From the NCBI RefSeq assembly GCF_027474825.1, contig NZ_CP107030.1, positions 3,044,529 to 3,108,528 on the forward strand: DNA of 64,000 nt, read 5' to 3'. Each line of letters opens with the position of its first letter. Positions within the stretch are counted from its first letter, which is position 1. The notes under the pieces were generated by a model that saw nothing but the letters and a program-made list of their open reading frames with translations, was not told the origin of the DNA and searched no databases. Made by a program: the position numbers and the translations under genes. Source of the stretch: Maribacter halichondriae (lineage in GTDB: Bacteria; Bacteroidota; Bacteroidia; Flavobacteriales; Flavobacteriaceae). This document shows positions 19,901 to 28,538 of this stretch, piece after piece.

Positions 19901-20818
19901 TGGAGCACCACTGACGAGAATATAGCCACGGTCGATGCGAATGGCCATGTAATTGCCGTATCTGAAGGTACGGCCACAATAACGGTTATTACCGATGATG
20001 GCGGTTTCGCGGCAACGCGCGAGGTAAATGTGCAAAATGCAATAGTGCATGTAAGTGGTGTTAGCCTTTCTCATGCCACGGCAACACTCTCAGAGGGCGA
20101 GACCACAAATTTATCTGTTACGATAGCCCCTTCAAATGCTGAAGACGATTCCGTGGTATGGTCTTCCAGTGATGAAAGTGTGGCCACGGTTGATAACAAC
20201 GGACATGTTATAGCCGTATCTGAAGGTACAGCTTCGATAACAGTGACAACAAATGATGGTGGCTTCAGTGCTACAGCGACGATTATAGTAGATAATAGTA
20301 GGGTTCATGTAAGCGGGGTAAGTATTTCTCTTGCTACAGCTACGTTGTATGAGGGGGAAACCATAACCTTGAACGCCACGATATCTCCTGTCAATGCCAA
20401 CAATACTCAAGTAGTTTGGTCCACTAGCGACCAAAGCATAGCTACAGTGGATACTGACGGAAATGTAACTGCCGTTTCTGAAGGCACGGTCTCAATCACT
20501 GTCACGACGATTGACGGTAGTTTTACCGATACTACATTGGTAACCGTTGAAAAATTGGAGAATGCCGACCTAACTTCGATTATCTATCCAAACCCAACAC
20601 AGGGCCAACTAAATATTGAATTGACTGCATATCAATCAAATGAAGTAAGGGTCATGCTTTTTAACAGTCTGCGCCAGAAATTGGCAGAACGGGTCTTTAA
20701 TGAAGAACATGGAGAGTTTGAGGTGATAGATGTTGCATCATTGTCCAATGGGGTTTATTATATCACCTTTGAATCGGGTGGTAATAGAGAGGCTAAGGCC
20801 TTTATCGTTAATAAATAA
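16992..20818 (+). CDS. T9SS-secreted multidomain protein: sugar dehydrogenase, cytochrome c, ricin lectin, Ig-like repeats; frameshifted
   Basis: Two overlapping frames join at 19269-19273, where the sequence reads MMPPW and then stops. One inserted base gives MMPPLAKNLVDEKAVILI and a continuous 1275-residue protein. Domains in order: signal/anchor about 10-30; a PQQ sugar dehydrogenase-like propeller about 50-450 (HRGGGMVFGDDGFLYVATAD, LGHRNPHRM); two heme motifs, CFACH near 610 and CAYCH near 690; a ricin-type beta-trefoil about 790-925; three Ig-like Big_2 repeats about 935-1188; and a type IX secretion C-terminal domain (IYPNPTQGQLNIEL). It is probably a cell-surface enzyme that oxidises sugars while attached to glycan. 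The join is likely an assembly indel. Confidence 0.8.
19793..20555 (+). repeat. Three tandem Big_2 (Ig-like) coding repeats
   Basis: Three units of about 86 codons begin with VSGVALS, VSGVSLS and VSGVSIS and each carry WSxxD..IATVD and AVSEGT. At DNA level the phrase GCCGTATCTGAAGGTAC or a close variant recurs in all three units. They lie between the ricin-like domain and the secretion domain and act as spacers that hold the catalytic part away from the surface. Confidence 0.85.
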
Positions 20819-20846
20819 TTGACAGCTCTCCCTTGTCATAAAAGGA

Positions 20847-20874
20847 ATGTTCTTTAAGAAATATAAGAGAACAT
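20847..20874. terminator. Hairpin between convergent genes
   Basis: ATGTTCT and AGAACAT form a 7-bp stem with a 14-base loop between the plus-strand dehydrogenase and the minus-strand VOC gene. There is no strong T tract, so it is only a weak terminator candidate. Confidence 0.35.
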
Positions 20875-20903
20875 CTAGCACCAAATAAATGAAGGCAATT
20901 GCA

Positions 20904-21329
20904 TTACTTTGCGAATAATTGCCCCATATCCTTGAACGCCTTGAATTCCAGAGCATTTCCGGCCGGGTCTAAAAAAAACATTGTGGCCTGTTCGCCTACC
21001 TGACCTTCGAAACGGATATAGGGCTCGATGATGAACTTAATGCCTTTTGATTTAAGCTCTTCTGAAAACGATTGGAATGTTTCCCAAGGTAAGACCACAC
21101 CGTAATGGGGTACCGGAACATCGTGCCCGTCAACAGGGTTGTGATGCAGACCTTCGCTTTCTACCTTTGGTTTATAATGTATGACCAATTGATGACCAAA
21201 GAGATTGAAATCGACCCAATGGTCGCTACTTCGACCTTCTTCACAATTCAACACTTCGCGATAGAATGTTCTGCATTCGGCCAAATTGTGAACGGGAATG
21301 GCAATATGGAAAGGCGTTACGTTTTGCAT
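20904..21329 (-). CDS. VOC-superfamily (glyoxalase-like) protein
   Basis: 141 residues from ATG 21329 ([13 protein letters not shown]). An upstream in-frame ATG at 21356 would add nine poorly conserved residues inside a repeat. The fold is typical: [20 protein letters not shown] opens it, [15 protein letters not shown] supplies metal-ligand candidates, and [15 protein letters not shown] closes it. Homologs are called glyoxalase or dioxygenase-like, and no substrate can be assigned. It is separated from the upstream hydrolase gene on the same strand by a palindromic repeat. Confidence 0.87.
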   Translation of the reverse strand: MQNVTPFHIAIPVHNLAECRTFYREVLNCEEGRSSDHWVDFNLFGHQLVIHYKPKVESEGLHHNPVDGHDVPVPHYGVVLPWETFQSFSEELKSKGIKFIIEPYIRFEGQVGEQATMFFLDPAGNALEFKAFKDMGQLFAK

Positions 21330-21350
21330 GATATTCTTATTAATTTTAAT

Positions 21351-21442
21351 TGTCACCCTGAGCCCAGTCGAAGGGCTTTTAGCCTTACAGGCATTTCGAC
21401 ATTAGTATATCTTGGGCGAAGTCGAAAGGCTCAACATGACAG
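21351..21442. repeat. Imperfect palindromic repeat with TGTCA ends
   Basis: It starts TGTCACCCTGAGCCCAGTCG and ends with GGGCGAAGTCGAAAGGCTC followed by ATGACA, so the two halves are inverted copies with about 40 bases between them. This is the same family as the repeats at 5371 and 57702. It lies between two minus-strand genes and may fold into a transcript-end hairpin. Confidence 0.6.
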
Positions 21443-21462
21443 TCTTTAAAAATACTTCTTTA

Positions 21463-22301
21463 CTATGACTCTAAAAAATCAACAATTTCATCGTTCACCT
21501 CGTCTTGGTGCATAGAGTGCCCGAAACCTTCGGTGCTGATAAGTGTACTTCCCTTCCAATTGGCCTGTACTTTAACCGAAGCGTGATAGGGTGTAATTTT
21601 GTCCAATCTGTCGTGAAAGAGTAGTCCTTTTTTGGTATTTGTCTTTGCGTACTCCGAGGTTGAAAATTCACGGATACGGAATCCGAAACGTTCCAGAACG
21701 TAATCGTCCAAGGCACGCATGACGCGACCGTTGAATTTCAAGATGTTCTGAAAATGTTCCATGATTTCGTGAAACTCGGAGGGGGAGGCGACCGTCACGA
21801 TTTTTTGAATATCGCGATTTTGATTACGATGCTCATTATAATGCATGGTCATTCCTGCGACCGAATGGCCCACTAAAAAATCGGGTCGGTATTCCTTTAT
21901 GAGATGTTGTAAGATTTCCGCATATAACGGAACGTAAAGATATTTTCCTGATGAATACCCATGACCAGGCGCATCGAAGGCAAGGATGTTAAAATTTTTT
22001 CCTTGAATTTTTCTATTAAATTCCGCCAACGGAAGGTATTGCTTTCCCATCCATGAACCAAGAGTACGGTTTTTCCCTTTCCCGGCCAAGAATACGTTTG
22101 GATGTGATGTTCTCCGATATGAAGCATTTCATGTTTGACCGCATCCAAATATTCTTTTTGTTGCGGCAAAACTTTTCCTTTTCGAATCGTACAGAAAAGA
22201 TAGAAGGCCCTTTCAGCGGTTTTTTTCGGTGCGAATAGCGAAAGCACATTGTAGTAATGACCATAACCGAGAGGAATCAATTTTGCGATTGCTTTTTTCA
22301 T
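21463..22301 (-). CDS. Alpha/beta hydrolase, frameshifted
   Basis: The first frame covers the N-terminus through VLLVHGWESNTFRWRNLIEKFK. The second continues with FNILAFDAPGHGYSSGKYLYVP and the nucleophile motif GHSVAG, and ends GFGHSMHQDEV with the catalytic histidine. The break is at a run of six T (plus strand 21995-22000). One more base gives 279 continuous residues, the normal size for this lipase/esterase-like family. Ser, Asp and His of the triad are all present after joining. The substrate is unknown. The start lies 90 bases from a divergent HxlR regulator. Confidence 0.85.
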
Positions 22302-22391
22302 CAGGTTACTTTTTGTAACTTACTCTTTAATTAATACCAAAATTAAGAATTTATTTATAATTCGAGCAGGGTTTCAAAAGTCGCACAAGGT

Positions 22392-22829
22392 ATGGAAATA
22401 GAAACTATTACTGAGCATCAAAGGCTTAACGCCAAGAAAAAATTAAATAAAATGTTTGGTCATGTCAACCTTAAAGATATGACATTGGCATGCCCCATTC
22501 GAGACGTTATGGCTATGGCTTCCGACAAATGGAGCATCTTGATTATCATGCATCTGGGTTATTATCCGATTTTACGTTTTAATGAACTTAAAAAAAAGGT
22601 GTACGGAATATCCAATAAGGTATTGAGCGAAAGATTAAAGCAACTGGAAGGTGATGGGTATTTAATACGGACCATGTACCCCGAAGTACCCATACGAGTA
22701 GAATATGGACTTTCCGATTTCGGGCATTCTTATCTACAAAAGCTGATCGAACTCACTGAATGGGCTCAAACGTACAAGGATTGTGTGCTGGCCAATCGCG
22801 CCCAGTATAAAACCAAAAAACGGAGTTAA
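22392..22829 (+). CDS. HxlR-type winged-helix transcriptional regulator
   Basis: 145 residues with the HxlR signature: CPIRDVMAMASDKWSILIIMHL, then RFNELKKKVYGISNKVLSERLKQLEGDGYL as the recognition helix and wing, then VEYGLSDFGHSY. The conserved cysteine at the start of the domain suggests redox or electrophile sensing, known for some members. It is divergent from the alpha/beta hydrolase, a typical position for a regulator of that gene, but no operator was identified. Confidence 0.9.
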   Translation: MEIETITEHQRLNAKKKLNKMFGHVNLKDMTLACPIRDVMAMASDKWSILIIMHLGYYPILRFNELKKKVYGISNKVLSERLKQLEGDGYLIRTMYPEVPIRVEYGLSDFGHSYLQKLIELTEWAQTYKDCVLANRAQYKTKKRS

Positions 22830-22864
22830 GTCTTTCCAAAGTAAATATTGCCACACTTATTCTT

Positions 22865-23833
22865 TCAAAGGCTTTTTTTGATCATGCCCCCTTTGATATC
22901 TTTCACAACGTTCATTACGATAAAGGCCTTTTTATCTATTTTGTCTATTTCCGTACTCAATTTGGCAATTTCTAATCTTGTTATTACGGTATAAATGATA
23001 TCATTGGAAATTCCTTCTACCCCATTTTTGGCATAACCTCCACGCCCTTGATAAATGGTACAGGCCCGACCTAGTTTTGTGGTCAGCATTACCCGTATTT
23101 CCTCACTCTTGTTTGAGATGATGGTAATACCCATATATTCTTCGACACCATCTACGACATAATCCACTGTTTTTGCCGCTACCAAGTAGGTAAGAATAGC
23201 ATAGAGCGCCGTTTCTATGGATAGTAAATAAGCACCTGCCGAGAAAATTACGATATTTATCAATAGCAGCACATCGCCAACCGTCATGTGCCATTTTCGA
23301 CTAAGGTAGATGGCTAGCACTTCCGTTCCGTCTATAACACCGCCGCCCCGCATTGCCATACCGATGCCTAAACCGAGAAAAAAACCGCCGAATACCGCAA
23401 TTAATAGCTTGTCATCGGTAATGGTCGGATAGTGCACAAAGTGAACTACAAGAGCAAGAATAATAATGGCGATAATACTTTTGATGGCGAACTTCTTGCC
23501 AATGGTTCTTGCACCAAGTAATATAAAGGGAGTGTTTACCAGAATAAGTAATATGCCTAACGGAATACTTGAAGTAACCCTTATCAATAATGATACTCCC
23601 GTTGCGCCTCCATCTATGAAATTATTGGGAAGTAAAAAGCCCTTCAATCCGAAGCCCGCAGCAAAGATTCCGATGGTAATGAAAAGAATTTCTTTTATTG
23701 CATGAGCGAACTCAACCTGTCCAGTCCTGATTTCTTTAACAAGCTGTTTTTTACTGATTTTTTCACTTCCCTTCTCGGTCTTTAGTTTTTCTTTGGCGCG
23801 CTGTACAAGTAAATATTGTAGTAGTGGGTTCAT
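22865..23833 (-). CDS. YitT family membrane protein
   Basis: 322 residues: an N-terminal charged stretch, five to six hydrophobic helices (for example LFITIGIFAAGFGLKGFLLP and IAVFGGFFLGLGIGMAMRGGG), and a C-terminal DUF2179 domain (TIYQGRGGYAKNGVEGI, VMNVVKDIKGG). YitT proteins are inner-membrane proteins of unknown transport function with a ferredoxin-like cytoplasmic domain. GGVIDGTEVLA is the conserved loop of the family. It converges on the HxlR gene. Confidence 0.9.
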   Translation of the reverse strand: MNPLLQYLLVQRAKEKLKTEKGSEKISKKQLVKEIRTGQVEFAHAIKEILFITIGIFAAGFGLKGFLLPNNFIDGGATGVSLLIRVTSSIPLGILLILVNTPFILLGARTIGKKFAIKSIIAIIILALVVHFVHYPTITDDKLLIAVFGGFFLGLGIGMAMRGGGVIDGTEVLAIYLSRKWHMTVGDVLLLINIVIFSAGAYLLSIETALYAILTYLVAAKTVDYVVDGVEEYMGITIISNKSEEIRVMLTTKLGRACTIYQGRGGYAKNGVEGISNDIIYTVITRLEIAKLSTEIDKIDKKAFIVMNVVKDIKGGMIKKSL

Positions 23834-23906
23834 AACTTTTACTTGTTATCGATATGGAAATAAGAAACGAAAAGGTAAGCATAAATGATGGAATGTAGTT
23901 TTTGGG

Positions 23907-24458
23907 CTATTCCCCCCAACCAACCATTAAGTACTTGATTTTGGCCTTATCTGGAATCTGGACCGCCTCAATGTTTCGACTTGAGCCATATTGTAGGCTC
24001 GATGGCAGTTCTTTCTTATCGATGGTAAAGTACATATCGCTATCCTTGAGTAAAATTACCACATTGTTCATTGAGGTAATTATTTTGCGGATGGCATAAT
24101 TGTCTTTGATATCCTTAAAAGTGCTGTTCAAGCCGACCCCTTTTTCAGTGACGAAGCGGATATCCTCTATTTTCACGTTTTCAATGGTGGGAATACTGTC
24201 TGAACTAGGTGTTAGGGTCAACAAATGTTTTCCTCCCTTTTCATAGACCCTCACTTTTTTCGCATTGTTCGATAGATTGATGACCGTTGTGTCCTTTACA
24301 ATGGAATCTTCGGCATAGATAATTTCTAGATCGCGTGCCAAACTTATTTTATCCAATTTTCCGATACTAGTATTGGTAATTAAAAAGGTAGTGTCCACCT
24401 CTTCCTTACAACCAAAGAACAGTAGTATCGTAAAACTTAAAATCAGAATTTTTCTCAT
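23907..24458 (-). CDS. Hypothetical lipoprotein (183 aa)
   Basis: A lipoprotein signal ends at LLFFGC (Cys17). The mature part has a beta-rich pattern with TTVINLSNNAKKVRVYEKGG and LLTLTPSSDSIPTIENV, and no motif that I recognise. It ends only five bases before the HerA-like ATPase start, on the same strand and downstream of it, so the two are co-transcribed. Function unknown. Confidence 0.8.
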   Translation of the reverse strand: MRKILILSFTILLFFGCKEEVDTTFLITNTSIGKLDKISLARDLEIIYAEDSIVKDTTVINLSNNAKKVRVYEKGGKHLLTLTPSSDSIPTIENVKIEDIRFVTEKGVGLNSTFKDIKDNYAIRKIITSMNNVVILLKDSDMYFTIDKKELPSSLQYGSSRNIEAVQIPDKAKIKYLMVGWGE

Positions 24459-24463
24459 AGCTT

Positions 24464-25969
24464 TTAGCGCATCACTTTTTTCAGAACACCCAAGACCCCT
24501 CTAATAAAAGTGGCACTGGTCAACACTTTTATCACGGGATTTTGTCGTGTACTTCTACGACTGGACGTTCTTCGCGTTGTTGATTTCGATTTTTCTTTTT
24601 CGGCTTCTTTTTCGGCTTTCTCGATTTTTTCGTTGAGCATTTCATAGGCACTTTCCCTATCGATGACCTCACCGTATTTTTTGACCAGTTTTGAGTTGTC
24701 GATGACTTCTTTTAGTTCGCTGTCGGTCAGCACGTCCATACGACTCATGGGCGCCCTCAGTAAGGTAGCCGCAAGGGGAGTCGGTCTTCCTTTTTCATCC
24801 AAGGCGGAAACTAGTGCCTCTCCGATACCCAATGAAGTGAGCACTTCTTTAGTATCATAGTATTCAGAAATCGGATAGTTTTCGGCCGTTAATTTAATGG
24901 CTTTTCTGTCTCGTGCGGTAAAAGCGCGTAAGGCATGCTGCACTTTTAGTCCTAATTGAGATAAAACGGCATTTGGCACATCGGTAGGGTTTTGAGTTAC
25001 AAAATACAGTCCGATACCTTTGGAACGGATCAACTTCACAATACTCTCGATTTGCTCTAATAAAGCCTTTGACGCCTGGTTGAATATAAGGTGTGCCTCG
25101 TCTATGAAAAGAATTAGCTCGGGTTTATCACTATCCCCCTGCTCAGGAAAAGTGGAATAAATCTCTGCCAGAAGACTCAACATGAACGTAGAGAATAATT
25201 TTGGCCTATCTTGTATATCGGTCAATCGGATAATATTGATGTAGCCCCGACCATTCTCATCGATTCGCGTGAGGTCATCTACTTCGAAGGATTTTTCGCC
25301 AAAAAACAGGTCGGCACCCTGTTGTTCCAATTCAATGATTTTTCGGAGGATGGTTCCCGTAGAACTTGTTGAAATTCTACCATAATCTTTGGTGAACTCT
25401 TCTTTTCCAGCTCCTGTGGCATACTGTAACACTTTTTTAAAATCCTTAAGGTCCAACAAGGGGAGTTTGTTGTCGTCACAATATTTGAAAACAACTGCGA
25501 CAATACCTTCTTGGGTTTCTGAAAGATCTAAGATTCGTGACAATAGAATGGGCCCGAATTCAGAAACTGTGGCCCGCAATTTGACACCATCTTGTTCGGA
25601 TAGGGAAAGAATTTCTACCGGAAAACTTTTGGCTTCGAAAGGTAGTCCGATTTTGGCATGACGCTCATCGATTTTCGGATGTCCGGGACTTAGTTCGGCA
25701 ATACCGCTCAAATCTCCTTTTAAATCCATGAGTAATACGGGAATGCCCTTATCCGATAAATTTTCGGCGAGTACCTGCAAGGTCTTTGTTTTTCCTGTTC
25801 CGGTAGCACCTGCGATCAGGCCGTGGCGGTTCAAGGTTTTTAGGGGAATCTTTACGAAGGCATTCGTAATTGCCTCTTCATTCAGCATGGCCGCTCCAAG
25901 CGTGATAAAATCACCTTTGGTGGTATAACCCTTCTCGATATGGGCAAAAAAATCTTCTTGGGTACTCAT
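24464..25969 (-). CDS. HerA-like ATPase (DUF853, helicase HerA-like C-terminal)
   Basis: 501 residues. Walker A GATGTGKT is at 54-61 and Walker B ILFIDEAHLIF follows the QGDSDKP stretch; the arginine-finger region FTARDRKAIK comes after it. A Lys/Ser/Arg-rich coiled tail (EKAEKEAEKEKSKSTTRRTSSRRS) ends with a hydrophobic segment. Family members are FtsK/HerA-fold ATPases whose roles in DNA or phage biology are mostly unknown. The lipoprotein gene follows on the same strand after five bases. Confidence 0.93.
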   Translation of the reverse strand: MSTQEDFFAHIEKGYTTKGDFITLGAAMLNEEAITNAFVKIPLKTLNRHGLIAGATGTGKTKTLQVLAENLSDKGIPVLLMDLKGDLSGIAELSPGHPKIDERHAKIGLPFEAKSFPVEILSLSEQDGVKLRATVSEFGPILLSRILDLSETQEGIVAVVFKYCDDNKLPLLDLKDFKKVLQYATGAGKEEFTKDYGRISTSSTGTILRKIIELEQQGADLFFGEKSFEVDDLTRIDENGRGYINIIRLTDIQDRPKLFSTFMLSLLAEIYSTFPEQGDSDKPELILFIDEAHLIFNQASKALLEQIESIVKLIRSKGIGLYFVTQNPTDVPNAVLSQLGLKVQHALRAFTARDRKAIKLTAENYPISEYYDTKEVLTSLGIGEALVSALDEKGRPTPLAATLLRAPMSRMDVLTDSELKEVIDNSKLVKKYGEVIDRESAYEMLNEKIEKAEKEAEKEKSKSTTRRTSSRRSTRQNPVIKVLTSATFIRGVLGVLKKVMR

Positions 25970-26170
25970 TTTGGATAGTTTTGATAAAAATAGGGGATTT
26001 TTGGCAATAGAAAAGGAGATGCTCGGCAGTATTTTCGAATAAAAGAAATACTTCTAAGTTGTATTTTGAATTGTCAAAAATTAACGATGCTATAAACTTA
26101 ACCGTCCTATTAGGTAAAAATATGGACTTAGGCTTCCCGGTCTTGTCCAAGGCGGAGGTCGACTTGACTC

Positions 26171-26887
26171 TTATTCGCGATTTTTCTTCCACATATCAAA
26201 CTCGCTTCGGATTTTCTCATCCGTAAGAGGATATAACCCCACAATCGATTTTCCCGTCTGAACTTGTTCCATCGCAAATTCCTCGAACAAGGTCATCGCG
26301 GTGCATTCGTCGGCAACTTCATCGGCTAAATGAGCAGGAATGACCATTATTCCGTCATCGTCTCCAAGAATAATATCTCCAGGAAAAACAGCAACATCAC
26401 CACATGCAATGGGTTCATTGATGGCAATGGCTTGATGCAAGGTCAAATTGGTAGGTGCAGAAGGTCTGTTATGATATGATGGAAAACCTAAGGTGGCTAT
26501 CTCTGCCGAATCACGGAATCCACCGTCAGTCACAATGCCAGCGGCCCCTCTAACCATTAATCGTGTCGCCAATATAGAGCCTGCAGAGGCGGCCCGGGCA
26601 TCTTTTCTGCTATCCATGACGAGTACTGAACCTTCGGGACAGGTTTCGACCGCCACCCGTTGCGGATGGTTTTTATCTTTGAAAACCGTAATCGGATTCA
26701 AATCTTCGCGTGCAGGAATATATCGAAGCGTAAAAGCTTCCCCAACCATGGTTGGTTTGCCTTTTTTAAGAGGAATAACTCCCTGTATAAATTGATTTTT
26801 CAATCCCTTTTTGAACAGGCAAGTTGCCACGGTAGCGGTACTTATTGCTTTGAGCTTTGCTCTAGTGCTTTCTGATAGTGAAGACAT
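26171..26887 (-). CDS. RraA-like family protein
   Basis: 238 residues from ATG 26887; the longer frame from 26923 overlaps the preceding gene and adds no conserved sequence. GSVLVMDSRKDARAASAGSI followed by VRGAAGIVTDGGFRD matches the metal-dependent aldolase/decarboxylase core of RraA-like proteins (G-x-D, then R-D). Members act as 4-hydroxy-4-methyl-2-oxoglutarate aldolases or oxaloacetate decarboxylases; others are RNase E regulators in proteobacteria. Its pairing with a sugar epimerase-like gene at the edge of a uronate locus suggests a keto-acid substrate, which is inference. Confidence 0.88.
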   Translation of the reverse strand: MSSLSESTRAKLKAISTATVATCLFKKGLKNQFIQGVIPLKKGKPTMVGEAFTLRYIPAREDLNPITVFKDKNHPQRVAVETCPEGSVLVMDSRKDARAASAGSILATRLMVRGAAGIVTDGGFRDSAEIATLGFPSYHNRPSAPTNLTLHQAIAINEPIACGDVAVFPGDIILGDDDGIMVIPAHLADEVADECTAMTLFEEFAMEQVQTGKSIVGLYPLTDEKIRSEFDMWKKNRE

Positions 26888-26904
26888 AAGTTTTTTTTGT
26901 AATG

Positions 26905-27873
26905 TTATTCCGCTCTTTGCCAAGCATCTCTTAGGAAATTCAAGTCCTTTTTCATTTGATTGAAAACTTCCTTTTTATCGATTGTTATTTCCGAGTCTCC
27001 ATGTTCCGCACCGCCCAATTCATATTCCAAATGCAAGGAAAAAGGCACATTAATTTCGTATTTTTTCAATAAGGAAAAGTAGCGGTTAAAATCTACCATT
27101 CCTTCCCCTAATGGCGTGTTGACAGGTTTCCATTGTCCATCGACCTGTCCCCATTTGAAGTCTTTGATTACTATAGATTTTATGAAAGGTTTTATATGTC
27201 GTAAACCCAATTCCCAGCTGTTTCCTCCTTCAACAACTGCGTGTCTGATATCATATTGTGCGCCGATATGTTCATTGTTGGTGGCTTCTAAAATGGGAGG
27301 CAGATCCCAAATAGGGGCACCTACATGGTTTCCGGCGTGGTTTTGATAGCATCCAATGATTCCTAAATCTTTATTTAGTGTTTCCAACGCTGCAGCCTGT
27401 TGCCCGTAAATAGCTTGACTTTCTGCTATCGTTCTATCTTCCGGATATTTTAGCCATCCGGTACGATAATGTGTAAATCCCGACATACTTGCCGTTTGTA
27501 GAACCGTTTTTTGTTCCGTATCGTTCACATCCCAAACGTTCGTTGTCATCAATCCCGGGGTGATGCCATATTTCTTCATCGCGGCAACCGCTTTAGGTAA
27601 ATCATCGACCACCCTTTCGGGCAAAACATGTCCTTCAGGCCTAACCGTCAAATCCAACCCGTCGAACCCTATTTCTGCCGCCGCTGCCGCCATTTCATTA
27701 TAATCAAGAAATTGCAGGTGTTTCGAGAACAAGCTTACCGAAATAGCATCATTCGGTGTTGTAACTGCATTGAATAGCGAGTTGCTAAATCCCATTAAAG
27801 GGACACTTCCGATAGCTGCGGCGGATAACTTCGTAAAGTTTCTCCTTGTTATCATTTTTTTGGTTTCTTTCAT
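26905..27873 (-). CDS. Tat-exported sugar phosphate isomerase/epimerase-like (xylose isomerase-like TIM barrel) protein
   Basis: 322 residues. The N-terminus MITRRNFTKLSAAAIGSVPL has a twin-arginine signal, so the protein folds in the cytoplasm and works in the periplasm. The TIM barrel shows AAAAAEIGFDGLDLTVRPEGH and later NHAGNHVG, with metal-binding-site candidates in YDIRHAVVEGG, KDFKWG and FSLHLEYELGG. The substrate is unknown. It is divergent from the kinase/PL6 operon and shares its regulatory gap, with the operator O1 75 bases from its start, and it is co-oriented with RraA. This suggests a link to uronate metabolism. Confidence 0.88.
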   Translation of the reverse strand: MKETKKMITRRNFTKLSAAAIGSVPLMGFSNSLFNAVTTPNDAISVSLFSKHLQFLDYNEMAAAAAEIGFDGLDLTVRPEGHVLPERVVDDLPKAVAAMKKYGITPGLMTTNVWDVNDTEQKTVLQTASMSGFTHYRTGWLKYPEDRTIAESQAIYGQQAAALETLNKDLGIIGCYQNHAGNHVGAPIWDLPPILEATNNEHIGAQYDIRHAVVEGGNSWELGLRHIKPFIKSIVIKDFKWGQVDGQWKPVNTPLGEGMVDFNRYFSLLKKYEINVPFSLHLEYELGGAEHGDSEITIDKKEVFNQMKKDLNFLRDAWQRAE

Positions 27874-27920
27874 AGTATTATGCTGATCTATGATTAGTAA
27901 GTGGATTATATGTTAAAAAC

Positions 27921-27950
27921 TTGTGGGTCTCACAAATATATGTATTTTTG
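27921..27950 (+). promoter_or_regulatory. Promoter of the kinase-PL6 operon
   Basis: TTG at 27921-27923 and TATTTTTG at 27943-27950 are separated by 19 bases, the spacing of Bacteroidota -33/-7 promoters (TTTG and TAnnTTTG). The -7 box overlaps the left edge of operator O1. The block from TGTTAAA to the -7 box closely resembles that at 41631-41670. Confidence 0.65.
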
Positions 27951-27972
27951 GTAAACCAAACTGGTTAACCAA
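27948..27972. promoter_or_regulatory. Operator O1: double palindrome for the FadR-type regulator
   Basis: TTGGTAAACCAA at 27948-27959 is followed by TGGTTAACCA at 27962-27971. The same pair occurs at 41668, 45243 and 50681. The site overlaps the -7 box and ends 12 bases before the kinase start, so binding would block transcription. The sites probably bind the GntR/FadR protein encoded at 50719. Confidence 0.7.
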
Positions 27973-27984
27973 TTTTAATATTGT

Positions 27985-28485
27985 ATGAAAAGCTATAATC
28001 ATATAGTAGTTCTAGTGGGCGTGTGCGGTACGGGAAAGAGTGCCGTAGGGCAAAAAGTCGCCCAAAAACTTGAAATTCCCTTCTACGATGTAGATAAGTT
28101 TTTTGCATCCGAAGACCTTCCCAAAGGTAAACTTCCACAAGATGTGAACCTGGAAAAATGGTTGACTTCCGTTGAAGACTTGATCTTGGACCAATCGACT
28201 CAAAAAGGTTGTGTAATTTCCTGTTCGATATTGAAGAAAGAACATCGCACAAGGTTGACCGCCCGTATCGATCATCTATTGGATTGGGTCTTTATGAACG
28301 ACTCCTATGAAAATGCCGCCCTGCGTGTCGAAAAGATTGGAGTTATTGACCGACGAGCTTCATTACTTAAATCAGACTTTGAGACCCTCGAGGTTCCTAA
28401 ACGGGCTTTGACAATCGATATGAGCCATTCAGAACAGGAAATTGTAGATACCATATTAAAATACTTGGCCCGCAAATACGGATGA
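27985..28485 (+). CDS. Gluconokinase-like carbohydrate kinase
   Basis: 166 residues of the P-loop kinase fold. GVCGTGKS near residues 11-18 is the Walker A motif, PFYDVDKFF and LPQDVNLEKWLTSV correspond to the gluconate-kinase substrate-binding helix, and CVISCSILKKEHRTRL matches the family's CSALK..YR motif. Gluconokinases make 6-phosphogluconate. Here, as first gene of an alginate operon under operator O1, the true substrate could be a related aldonate or keto-aldonate. Some shikimate kinases share this fold, but the CSxLK motif favours gluconokinase. The PL6 gene starts 53 bases downstream. Confidence 0.85.
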   Translation: MKSYNHIVVLVGVCGTGKSAVGQKVAQKLEIPFYDVDKFFASEDLPKGKLPQDVNLEKWLTSVEDLILDQSTQKGCVISCSILKKEHRTRLTARIDHLLDWVFMNDSYENAALRVEKIGVIDRRASLLKSDFETLEVPKRALTIDMSHSEQEIVDTILKYLARKYG

Positions 28486-28538
28486 TGGAAAAGAGTTCAA
28501 TTATTGATTATTCTTAATTGCCGTTATAAAATATTGAA

